64,000 nucleotides of DNA from contig NZ_DFBS01000033.1 in NCBI RefSeq assembly GCF_002366715.1, forward strand, positions 62,001 to 126,000, given 5' to 3'. Both the position numbers and the translations under genes were made by a program. Within the stretch, counting starts at the first letter, position 1. The number at the start of each line of letters is the position of its first letter. Origin of the DNA: Halomonas sp. UBA3074. GTDB lineage: Bacteria; Pseudomonadota; Gammaproteobacteria; Pseudomonadales; Halomonadaceae. The notes beneath the pieces were generated by a model. The model was not told the DNA's origin, ran no database searches, and saw only the letters and a program-made list of their open reading frames with translations. Below, piece by piece: positions 1 to 7,572 of the stretch.

Positions 1-1
1 C

Positions 2-691
2 CGGCTGTTTAATTGCGCAATGGAATGGGAAGTATCCGGTGTTACACGGAACCCCGTGAGTGCTGTCGCTAAGCGTAAAGAGAATAATCAGCGTGACCGC
101 TATCTATCCGCGCAGGAATTACGTTCGCTGTGGAAAGCCATTGAGCAGTCAGAGTCAGTAATGCTGCCCCATATCGTAAAAATGCTGATTTTTACAGGTG
201 CGCGCAAGAATGAAGTTTCGATAGCCAAATGGGACGATATTAACTGGAATCTGTGCCAATGGCGTATCCCTGAAAACAAGTCAGGGAAGGTGCGCTATGT
301 GCCGTTATCCGATGAAGCGATCAAGATGCTGAAAGGTATTGAGCAGTTTTCCGGCTGTCCGTTCATCTTCCCCAATCCCAAGACGTTGAGGCCGTATGTA
401 AACTTCTTTCACTCATGGAACACAGCACGTAAAGAGGCGGGGATCCCTGACGTTCGTATCCATGATTTGCGCCATACCTACGCCAGTTATTTGGTCAATC
501 AAGGTGCGCCCATCTATGAGGTGAAAGAGATATTAGGCCATGCCGATGTCACCACCACCCAGCGTTACGCCCATTTGATGCATGGCACGCTGTTACGCGC
601 CAGCAATGGCGTTGGGCATTACATTAAAGAAACCACCTCAACGCTAGGTCTTGAGGTGGCCGGGGAATTATTCATTGAAGGAGTAGCGTGA
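2..691 (+). CDS. Tyrosine recombinase/integrase, C-terminal part (5' end outside window)
   Basis: Site-specific recombinase of the phage integrase family, which cuts and rejoins DNA through a 3'-phosphotyrosine. The frame is open to the window edge, so the first ATG at 20 is probably internal and the N-terminal arm- and core-binding domains are missing. Counting from that ATG, the catalytic set is visible: Arg62 in TGARKNE, the box HDLRH at 148-152, His174 in LGHAD and the nucleophile Tyr183 in QRYAHL. It ends one base before the stop of the convergent HUH gene, so the two genes are packed tail to tail. It probably moves the element holding the left end of the window; no attachment site or tRNA is visible here. 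Confidence 0.9.
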   Translation, partial: RLFNCAMEWEVSGVTRNPVSAVAKRKENNQRDRYLSAQELRSLWKAIEQSESVMLPHIVKMLIFTGARKNEVSIAKWDDINWNLCQWRIPENKSGKVRYVPLSDEAIKMLKGIEQFSGCPFIFPNPKTLRPYVNFFHSWNTARKEAGIPDVRIHDLRHTYASYLVNQGAPIYEVKEILGHADVTTTQRYAHLMHGTLLRASNGVGHYIKETTSTLGLEVAGELFIEGVA

Positions 692-692
692 G

Positions 693-1262
693 TTACGCGC
701 ATTGCCTGCGGCCATCAAAGCAAATGTGCTCATAAGCGAAGGGTGAATGCTGCTTGCCTGGGGTGACATTAAGTTCCTTGCTCAAGTAGCCAATTCCCTG
801 TGATACGTTATCAATTTTTTTCATCCACTCATCGCTCTTACCTGTCAGAGCAGGATTACCGGTAGATGAACTTGCTTGCATCCAAGCTTCAATGATGGCG
901 TTGCGAAGTTCGAAACGCTGCTGGCGCGATGGGTTAATCCCTTCCTTGGGATCTTGAATCATCATGTGCACATGAAGGGCATTATCACTGCACTTCTCTA
1001 TTACAGGGAAAGTTACTATACGTTTGGATGAACGCTGGCCAAACGCTTTGCGGCTCAGCTGATTGATAAATCGCTCTATGGCCTGGGATACTCGACTAGA
1101 ATCATACACTGGATACTTGAAGGACAAGGTGAGAAAGTAATCCCAGTCATACCCTTGCAACCATTGAGTTAATTCTTGAATGTATTGTTTTTTTTGCATT
1201 TCTTGAGGGGATAATTTGATGCTGTAAGGCTTAACTTCACGAATTAATTTACTTGATGACAT
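693..1262 (-). CDS. HUH-type Rep/relaxase-like endonuclease, 189 aa
   Basis: Small protein with the three motifs of single-tyrosine HUH nucleases in the usual order: hydrophobic motif 1 FLTLSF (residues 43-48), the metal-binding HxH as HVH (97-99), and motif 3 YLSK (159-162), giving Y-x-x-K. Family members nick single-stranded origins through a 5'-phosphotyrosine and act as replication initiators of small plasmids, filamentous phages and satellites. The length is short for a plasmid Rep and no helicase domain follows. It may belong to the inovirus Gp2/YfjJ group often found in satellite prophages; that placement is from memory and unsure. The upstream 285 bp is rich in direct and inverted repeats. 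The motifs are seen; the activity is inferred. Confidence 0.6.
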   Translation of the reverse strand: MSSSKLIREVKPYSIKLSPQEMQKKQYIQELTQWLQGYDWDYFLTLSFKYPVYDSSRVSQAIERFINQLSRKAFGQRSSKRIVTFPVIEKCSDNALHVHMMIQDPKEGINPSRQQRFELRNAIIEAWMQASSSTGNPALTGKSDEWMKKIDNVSQGIGYLSKELNVTPGKQHSPFAYEHICFDGRRQCA

Positions 1263-1273
1263 GATACGATTCC

Positions 1274-1359
1274 TGAATTGGTAATTAGTTTAATTAACTT
1301 TGAATTACGATTATCGGAATTACGAATTGATTGAATCTTTCACATCAATTACCAATTCA
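1274..1359. repeat. Inverted and direct repeats upstream of the HUH gene
   Basis: The 285 bp between the HUH gene and the HTH gene is AT-rich and contains no convincing ORF. A perfect 13-bp inverted repeat (tgaattggtaatt at 1274-1286, its complement at 1347-1359) encloses two direct copies of gaattacga at 1302-1310 and 1317-1325. It starts just upstream of the HUH start codon, so it could be an operator for that gene or a nicking/replication origin. The repeats are seen directly; the role is inference. Confidence 0.55.
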
Positions 1360-1547
1360 TCTGTTCGCAATCATAATTGATCTATCTTCTATTGGTTAAT
1401 AGGATAACCAAGGCTCCTATGTTTCCGGAACTCACTGGTACAACCTGTATTTGTAATCATGGCTTACCATGTTTGCGAATCGCCGTATGCGTTAGACGCT
1501 GGTAAGCTACCCTCTTATATATGTGATTCAACACGGCAAAGTCTCAG

Positions 1548-2012
1548 ATGTCTCAGAAAACTACTCATACACCCAGTTCGCGTTTTCAGGCAGTCGTGGA
1601 TGTCAAGAAACTTATCTATCAGGGTTACAAGTCTACAGAGGCTTGCGAGAAGCTAGGCATTTCCCCAGACAGTTACCGCCGCTGGCGCGATAAACTCGCT
1701 GCCAATCCTGAGAGGGTGAAACAAGAAGAGATTCACGATGACAGTCGCCGTCCAAAACGGTTGGCACGGCAAGTAAGCGTCAGCACAAGGCAGCGAGTGA
1801 TTGAGGTGGCGAATCAGCCACAGTACAAATCTGCCAATCGCATTACCCAGCAATTAAAGGTAGAAGACATTGCCATCGGTACTGCCAAGGTCATCGAGAT
1901 ACTGGAAGAGGAAGGACTATATGGGGAAATTCAGATCAAGGATGCCAGCGGGGAATACAAACGCAAACGCGGGTTACTCAGGCAATGCGAGAAGCGCCAG
2001 CAAGCACCGTAG
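1548..2012 (+). CDS. Protein with two helix-turn-helix segments, transposase OrfA-like, 154 aa
   Basis: The N-terminal half (about residues 12-50) has the helix-turn-helix layout of IS3-type OrfA proteins, with KSTEACEKLGIS followed by YRRWRDKL. A second helical segment (about 80-125, ending in EILEEEGLYGEI) resembles the second DNA-binding region that precedes the DDE domain of IS3/IS481 transposases. No DDE catalytic domain follows, no overlapping second frame is seen, and no terminal inverted repeats were found. It may be a remnant of an insertion sequence or a domesticated DNA-binding protein of the element that carries the integrase and HUH genes. Function is not assigned. Confidence 0.5.
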   Translation: MSQKTTHTPSSRFQAVVDVKKLIYQGYKSTEACEKLGISPDSYRRWRDKLAANPERVKQEEIHDDSRRPKRLARQVSVSTRQRVIEVANQPQYKSANRITQQLKVEDIAIGTAKVIEILEEEGLYGEIQIKDASGEYKRKRGLLRQCEKRQQAP

Positions 2013-2094
2013 AGAGGCGATAAGGCTATTATCCACCCCCAGCCTACCGCTTGGAATAAAAGTGCTCTAGAACGGCTTTTATGTTAAGAATACA

Positions 2095-2286
2095 TTAGCT
2101 CAGCATCACCCGCGTATGCTCGCGCTGCTGTTTCACGGCATCATCCAGTATCATCAGCAACTTTTCATAATCACTTGGCATGTCTTCATCCATGCCAGTG
2201 TCTTCAAAGCGCTTGAGCGTGGTTTGGGTTTCGTCAATCAGTGCCTGCAATTCATCGATGACACGTTGCTGCTCTTCATTGGTCAT
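2095..2286 (-). CDS. Small acidic hypothetical protein, 63 aa
   Basis: Not recognised. The protein is strongly charged and predicted from its pattern to be helical or coiled coil (for example QQRVIDELQALIDETQTTLKRFE), with no signal peptide or membrane segment. A purine-rich ribosome site (ggggg) lies about 4 bases before the ATG. It lies on the same strand as, and just after, the flagellin gene and its terminator, so it is probably a separate unit. Its closeness to the filament genes might suggest a flagellar accessory role, but nothing in the sequence shows this. Confidence 0.5.
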   Translation of the reverse strand: MTNEEQQRVIDELQALIDETQTTLKRFEDTGMDEDMPSDYEKLLMILDDAVKQQREHTRVMLS

Positions 2287-2296
2287 ATCGCCCCCA

Positions 2297-2329
2297 TAAA
2301 AAAACCGACCCCCAAAAAGGGAGCCGGTT
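2297..2329 (-). terminator. Rho-independent terminator after flagellin
   Basis: Read on the minus strand, an 11-bp stem (aaccggctccc paired with gggggtcggtt, including G-T pairs) closes a five-T loop and is followed by a run of T. It lies about 50 bp past the flagellin stop codon. Confidence 0.75.
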
Positions 2330-2381
2330 CATTGTACTACTTAGCGATAAAGCGAAAGCCTTATCGAAGCTAAGCCTCAGA

Positions 2382-4043
2382 TTAACCCAGCAGAGAAAGA
2401 ACGGACTGCGGGATCTGGTTGGCCTGGGCCAATACAGAAGTACCGGCCTGCTGCAGAATCTGTGCACGCGTCATGTTGGCTACTTCAGTTGCGTAGTCAG
2501 CATCTTCGATACGTGAACGAGCAGCAGAGAGGTTAGTCTCGTTGGTTTGCAGGTTGGTGATGGCAGACTCAAGGCGGTTCTGAACAGCACCAAGGTCAGA
2601 GCGCAAAACATCAACTTGGCTCAACGCGGAGTCGAGTGTTGCCAGCGGATCTGCAGTGCTACCATCTTCGTTGACTTCATCAAAGGTCAACTCACCAGCT
2701 TCAGTGACGAACAGGGTAGCGCCGTTACCGGTAGCGCTATCAGTTACGGTGCCATCTTCACCAACGAATAGGTCAGTGGTGTAATTCTCATCTTCAGTAA
2801 CTGCGAAGGTTCCTGGTGTAGCATCACCTTGGGCATAAAGCTTGTTAGCGTCTGCAGTACCGGCAGACTCATAAACCGTATTTTCACCGTCAATAGTGAT
2901 GTTTTCGCCAAAACCTGACTCAGCAGTTGTTACGGAAATGGCATTACCAGCATCTGCACTAGCGGCAGCGATCAAGTCTTCGGCACTGATAGTAGCGTTA
3001 GTAATTGTTACACCGCCATTAGCACCAGTACCCGTAAAGGTAGTTCCATCTTCCAAAGTAAGGCTGGCAGCACCAAGAGCCTCAGTGTCCAAAGCCGCCA
3101 TCAGATTATCTACAGTTGCTGCACCTAGTGTATTAGCACCATCGTTTTCGGATAGTTCACCATTTTCGGTAATAAACAGCGCTGCACCATCGTTAGCACG
3201 AGTAATGGTACCTTGGCTGTCGATATTCACATCAACAGTACCAGTTGATAACTCATAGGTCGCGCTAATAGAGCCTTCACTGGGTACGATCGCAGCACCA
3301 ATATCAGCCGTATCAGTAGTAGCGATAGTGGCATCGTAGGTAAAGTTTCCTTCACCATCAGCAGTATAGTTTGCATCAGCAGCGACACCGAAAGGAGTAT
3401 CACCTGCGAACGCCACTTCGGCAGTTGCTGCTAGCTCACCTAGCACCTGAGAACCAGTCAGTGCCTGGTTATCGGTTGTTAACACGTAATCGTGAGCATC
3501 GGTCTCCCGCCTGTGCTTTTAGGTCAGCTTCTGCGGCACCATCAATATTGAAGCCTTGAAGATTAAGGCTTGCACGATCAATCTTTTTAAGATCAACCGT
3601 AATGGTTTCGCCATCGTTGGCACCTACCTGAATATTAAACTCACGATCTTCTGACAGCACTTTAGTACCGTTGAAGTCGGTTTCTTCAGATATACGATCA
3701 ATTTCGTTCAGACGCTGGTTAAATCTTTGTCGGAGTTAGTATCGTTCTGCGCCTGAACGGCCAGCTCACGAATACGCTGCAGGTTGTCGTTAACCTGATT
3801 CAGTGCGCCTTCAGTGGTTTGGGCAACGGAGATACCGTCGTTGGCGTTACGCTGTGCAGTAGACAGACCTGTGATCTGGGAAGTCATACGGTTGGCGATG
3901 GCCTGACCGGCCGCATCATCCTTGGCGCTGTTAATGCGCAGACCAGAGGACAAGCGTTCCATAGAAGTCGTCAAATCATTTTGCGACTTGCTCAAGTTTT
4001 GCTGGCCGATCATGGATGTGATGTTGGTATTGATCACTGACAT
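2382..4043 (-). pseudogene. fliC: Flagellin, broken by two frame changes
   Basis: The N-terminal D0/D1 domain (INTNITSMIGQQNLSKSQND onward) and the C-terminal D1/D0 domain ending QIPQSVLSLLG are both typical of flagellin, which polymerises into the filament outside the cell. The gene is not one frame. Near 3715-3722 the code for the conserved segment between KDL and NQRLNEIDR is missing about 19 or 22 nt, which shifts the frame to an early stop. Near 3505-3512 there is a net +1 shift in a G run (gcggga) before DAHDYVLTTDNQ. Without both changes the product would be about 555-560 aa. The variable middle holds two related blocks (GAALFITENGEL and GATLFVTEAGEL). It has its own sigma-28 promoter and a good ribosome site (aaggag). 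Either a true pseudogene or assembly errors. Confidence 0.8.
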
Positions 4044-4115
4044 GGTGTGAGACTCCTTGCTTTGGACACTGGCCCTGAGGCCTGCTTTCGGCCACTGTTT
4101 GTGCCGTTATATTAA

Positions 4116-4142
4116 TTAACGGCACCGCGTGGGGAATCTTTA
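4116..4142 (-). promoter_or_regulatory. Sigma-28 (FliA) promoter of flagellin
   Basis: On the minus strand, TAAAGATT is followed by exactly 11 bases and then GCCGTTAA, against the FliA consensus TAAAGTTT-N11-GCCGATAA. It lies about 75-100 bp before the flagellin ATG. Confidence 0.85.
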
Positions 4143-4229
4143 GGAAAAGTTGGAAAAATAAATGTAAAAGTAGGTAACTGAAAGGTGGGGATTTTCATGC
4201 TTTTGTCTGCAGGGCATGGAGTGATTGAG

Positions 4230-4251
4230 ATCGCCGCGCTTCGCTCGCGAT
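4230..4251. repeat. REP-like GC-rich hairpin
   Basis: Short imperfect palindrome with outer arms atcgc and gcgat and an inner gcg/cgc stem, in the non-coding gap between flagellin and the first fliD. It resembles dispersed REP-type palindromes. Only one copy was noticed in this window, so calling it a repeat family is inference. The rest of the 4044-4404 gap holds the flagellin promoter and the terminator of fliD; nothing else was seen. Confidence 0.3.
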
Positions 4252-4307
4252 GACCTGTCCCCGTTTATCCAGATTTCGTCAAATCGCTTTTGATAACGTC
4301 ACAAAGC

Positions 4308-4332
4308 AAAAGCAGCGCTAGGCGCTGCTTTT
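4308..4332 (-). terminator. Terminator after first fliD
   Basis: A perfect 11-bp stem (aaaagcagcgc and gcgctgctttt) with a three-base loop, ending in T-rich sequence on the minus strand, about 75 bp beyond the fliD stop codon. Confidence 0.7.
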
Positions 4333-4404
4333 ATGGCCTGACACAAATGGAACGGCCCTTTTTAAAATGAAGAAAGTCTCATTTTAAAGCTTCCCGGGTC
4401 ACGC

Positions 4405-5805
4405 CTAGTCACGCCCTAACTGGGCATCCAGCGCATCAAACTGCTGTGTGAGGTAGGAGCTTGTACTATTCATTTGCGCGATCATTACATCGAGTTGGCT
4501 GAACTGGCTGCGGTAGCGCGAGATGGTGCCTTCGATACTTTTTTCCATACGCTCATAGCGAGTATCAAGGCTTTTTACCCGGTTCTCAGCGCCTGAAATA
4601 GCGCCTTTCAGCACACCGCTATCGCCCAGCATTTGCCCAATTGATGCTTCGAGCTTACCCGCTAGGCCGCCCTCTTTTGCATTTCCGGCAAAAAAGTCGC
4701 TAAGTGCCTGAGGGTTATTGGCTACCAGATCGCTTAGCTTGCCGTCATCGACTTCTAACGTACCATCCCGCTGCAGCGTAATACCTAACTGGTTTAGGGT
4801 GGATAACTCGCCCCCTTCCACACCGCCGGTTAATACGCTACGTAGGCGTGATTCAATAGTACGCACGGCGCTGTCACCTAATAGCTCCGCCGCACTACCA
4901 CTTTCACTGTCAAACGCGGTTAATTTACCGATGGTGCCTTTTAAATCGTTAAAGGCTTTTACAAAACCGTTAATCGCTTCGCGCTGCTTTAACGTGTCGC
5001 GTTCAATGTTCACCGTGCCAGAAGCCGTTTCGTCTTCGGCAATACTGAGCTCAGCAAGGTTGAGCGTTACGCCTTGAATGGCGCCTTCAATCTGGTTCTT
5101 GGCGCTGCTAATGATAATGCCATTAACGGTTAACGCCGCGTCTTTGCCTGCTTGTTTTGTCAAAGCATCTTCAGAGAAAGGACCTACAAGGGTTGTTTCA
5201 GGATTTTGGCTATCCACAAACGCAAAGCCGCTGATCGAGGCCTCTGCGCCGGTGGTTTTCGAGCTTAACGCCAGTCGGTAGCCCTCCTCGCTGCCATCGT
5301 AAACGATCGTGGCATTCACCCCAGCATTTTCATCGGCATTTATAGCGTCGCGAATAGCATCCAAACTGCTATCTGGCGCAATACTAATATTTACCTCTTT
5401 GTCGACGCCGAATGTAAGGCGTAGTCGGTCAGCGCCATTTAACGATAGGGGAGCATCCCGGCTTTCAACACCCGTAGACGCTAGCGTGCCAGTCGTCGCC
5501 AAATTTTTGACTTCTATCCGATAACTACCTGGCAATGCATCAGCGGTGGTTGTCGCTTTAATAGCATCACCACGAACGCTCGCGGAAAGGCTTTGGTAAA
5601 GCTTAGGGTCGTTGATTTTCGCTACGGCGTCTTGAAACGCATCGAGCGAGGTTTGCAGTTGGCCGTAGGCAGAAATTTTGGCTTCTTGCTGCTTTTTTTG
5701 CAGCGTAATGGGGGCAAGCTTACCGCGCTCGGCTTCTTGTAGTTGATCCAACAGGCCGGTCAGGTCAAGACCCGATCCAACGCCAAGGGAGGTTATCGTC
5801 GCCAT
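4405..5805 (-). CDS. fliD: Flagellar filament cap protein FliD, intact copy
   Basis: FliD (HAP2) forms the cap at the filament tip that folds incoming flagellin. The 466-residue protein has the conserved N-terminus with GVGSGLDLTGLLDQLQ, the central variable domains, and the coiled-coil C-terminus with RYRSQFSQLDVMIAQMN and SYLTQQFDALDAQL. Length is normal for the family. It lies between flagellin and a second fliD-like gene on the same strand, with its own sigma-28-like promoter and terminator, so it can be expressed alone. No fliS or fliT chaperone gene follows, unlike the common fliDST order. Confidence 0.93.
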   Translation of the reverse strand: MATITSLGVGSGLDLTGLLDQLQEAERGKLAPITLQKKQQEAKISAYGQLQTSLDAFQDAVAKINDPKLYQSLSASVRGDAIKATTTADALPGSYRIEVKNLATTGTLASTGVESRDAPLSLNGADRLRLTFGVDKEVNISIAPDSSLDAIRDAINADENAGVNATIVYDGSEEGYRLALSSKTTGAEASISGFAFVDSQNPETTLVGPFSEDALTKQAGKDAALTVNGIIISSAKNQIEGAIQGVTLNLAELSIAEDETASGTVNIERDTLKQREAINGFVKAFNDLKGTIGKLTAFDSESGSAAELLGDSAVRTIESRLRSVLTGGVEGGELSTLNQLGITLQRDGTLEVDDGKLSDLVANNPQALSDFFAGNAKEGGLAGKLEASIGQMLGDSGVLKGAISGAENRVKSLDTRYERMEKSIEGTISRYRSQFSQLDVMIAQMNSTSSYLTQQFDALDAQLGRD

Positions 5806-5888
5806 GCTGGGTGTTCCTCAGTGCAAAAGGCTAAACCAATAAGGTGCGCTTGCAGAACAGGGCTAGCGCAAAAATTATGATAATAGGT

Positions 5889-5915
5889 CTATCGACTAAA
5901 CAGAGGACAACTTTA
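5889..5915 (-). promoter_or_regulatory. Sigma-28 promoter of first fliD
   Basis: On the minus strand TAAAGTTG, 11 bases, then GTCGATAG: a close match to TAAAGTTT-N11-GCCGATAA, about 85-110 bp before the ATG. Confidence 0.8.
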
Positions 5916-5963
5916 GCGCTTTTTCTTTCGCTAACTGGGCTGATTATTTTTTTATTCATAGAA

Positions 5964-5984
5964 ACGCCTGCTTAGCACAGGCGT
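5964..5984 (-). terminator. Hairpin after second fliD
   Basis: Seven-base perfect stem (acgcctg and caggcgt) with a 7-base loop, about 30 bp beyond the stop of the second fliD, followed on the minus strand by ttct and an A/T-rich stretch. A weak terminator candidate. Confidence 0.5.
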
Positions 5985-6012
5985 CAGGTACATCAATTTC
6001 TAGGTTGCCGCA

Positions 6013-7389
6013 TCAATTGCGGCCTAGCTGAGCATCAAGGGCGTCGAACTGCTGAGTAAGGTAACTGCTCGTTTGGTTCATTTGCGCAATCATGCCATCC
6101 AATTGGCCAAACTGAGTACGGTAACGGGAGATAGTTTGGTCAATGGATTGCTCCATGCGGGTATACCGTTCGACCAGCGATTCTGAGCGATTTTCCGCCC
6201 CCGTTATCGCCCCGGTCACGGTACCGTTGGTGCTGAGCAATTGCTCAACCATCGTATTAACCTGCCCCGCCATACCGGTTTCATCTGAGCCACCTACGAA
6301 AAAGGCTGATAGGGCGTCTTGGTTGTTAGAAATGGCGCTATCAAGTTAGTCAGAATCGATCTCTAATGTGCCATCACGCTGCAGTGAAATACCGATATCA
6401 CTGAGCATCGAAAACTCGCCTTCTACGCCGCCGCTGAGCACACTGCGCATGCGTGATTCGACGGTACGCACGGCGCTATCGCCCAACAACTCGCCAGCTT
6501 CACCGCTTTCTGCGTTAAAGCTGGTTAACTCACCAATGGTACCCTTGAGGTCATTGTAGGCATCCACAAAGCTAGTCACGGCTTCGCGAACGGCGAGTGT
6601 GTCCTGCTCTACTTTAACCGTGCCTTCGCCTTCTTCTTGAAGGTTCAGCGTTACGCCTTGAATCGCGCCTTCTACTTGATTGGTAGGGCTAGTGATTTCA
6701 ATGCCGTTCACGTTTAGCACAGCATCAGTACCACTTTGATGCGTACCTGTTCCATCACCTACTTCACGATCAGCATCAAATGGAGCAGTCCCGGAAAATG
6801 AGAAGTTACTAATTGACGCATCAGCACCAGTTTCACTGGAGCTAAGCGCTAAGCGAAAATTAGCGCCGTCACTACCGTCATTAACAATAGTCGCGTTTAC
6901 ACCAGAATCTCCGCTGGCATTGATAGTATCCCGGATTTCCTCGAGGGTGCTGCCTGCCGCTAGCGTGATCTCTTTAGTGGTGTTATCAGCAAAGGTCAGG
7001 GTCAGTGTTTGATCTGCATCTGCATCAATTATAGGCGTATCGGCAGCGCCCACCCCGGTAGAGGCAAGCGTGCCGCGGGTTGCCAGGGTTTCAACTTTTA
7101 CGTTGTAGTTACCCGGCTGTGCTTCTGCATCGGCGGTAGCGGTGATGGCATCGCCACCCACGTTGGTCGAAAGGCTCTCGTAAAGGGCACTGTCATTGAG
7201 CGCGTCAGCGGAATCTTGAAACGCTGAAAGCGCGCTTTGCAGCTGACCGTAGGCAGAAATTTTGGTCTGCTGGGTTTCCAGTTGGCGCTCAATGGGCTCA
7301 AGTTTACCGCGTTCGGCGTCTTGCAACTGATCCAGTAAGCCGTTGAGGTCTAGGCCTGAGCCAATACCGAGTGATGAAATGGAAGCCAT
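6013..7389 (-). pseudogene. fliD: Second fliD paralogue, interrupted by an in-frame ochre codon
   Basis: Same architecture as the neighbouring fliD, with GIGSGLDLNGLLDQLQ at the start and SYLTQQFDALDAQLGRN at the end, 458 codons in total. The reading frame never shifts, but a TAA at 6346-6348 ends translation after 347 residues. Aligned with the intact copy (DGKLSDLVANN), the stop falls where that copy has Lys, so a single base change from AAA, GAA or CAA explains it. The truncated product would lack the C-terminal coiled coil needed for cap assembly. The two genes look like a tandem duplication that has since diverged. A sequencing error is the alternative. Confidence 0.8.
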
Positions 7390-7469
7390 GCTGTACCGTC
7401 CTTTTTTATAACGTCGTGACGCTAATGCTTTTACTGCCCATGCAGAAACTCATCAATGTGTTAACTAAC

Positions 7470-7496
7470 TCTTCGGCTATTTAACAGCTAACTTAA
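7470..7496 (-). promoter_or_regulatory. Sigma-28-like promoter of second fliD
   Basis: On the minus strand TTAAGTTA, 11 bases, GCCGAAGA: about six of eight matches in each half of the FliA consensus with the correct spacing, 80-107 bp before the ATG. Confidence 0.65.
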
Positions 7497-7572
7497 GGAT
7501 TTGTCGCCTTTGTCGCGTGCCAAAATGTAAACAAAGGTGAACAACAACCTTTTATTAGACCTTAACCGCCGC

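Noticed and set aside
1548..2012. A complete IS3-family insertion sequence
   Set aside because: Only the HTH protein is present; there is no DDE catalytic frame, no programmed frameshift overlap and no terminal inverted or target-site repeats.
2896..3258. 120-aa plus-strand frame opposite flagellin
   Set aside because: Low-complexity antisense shadow of the variable flagellin region.
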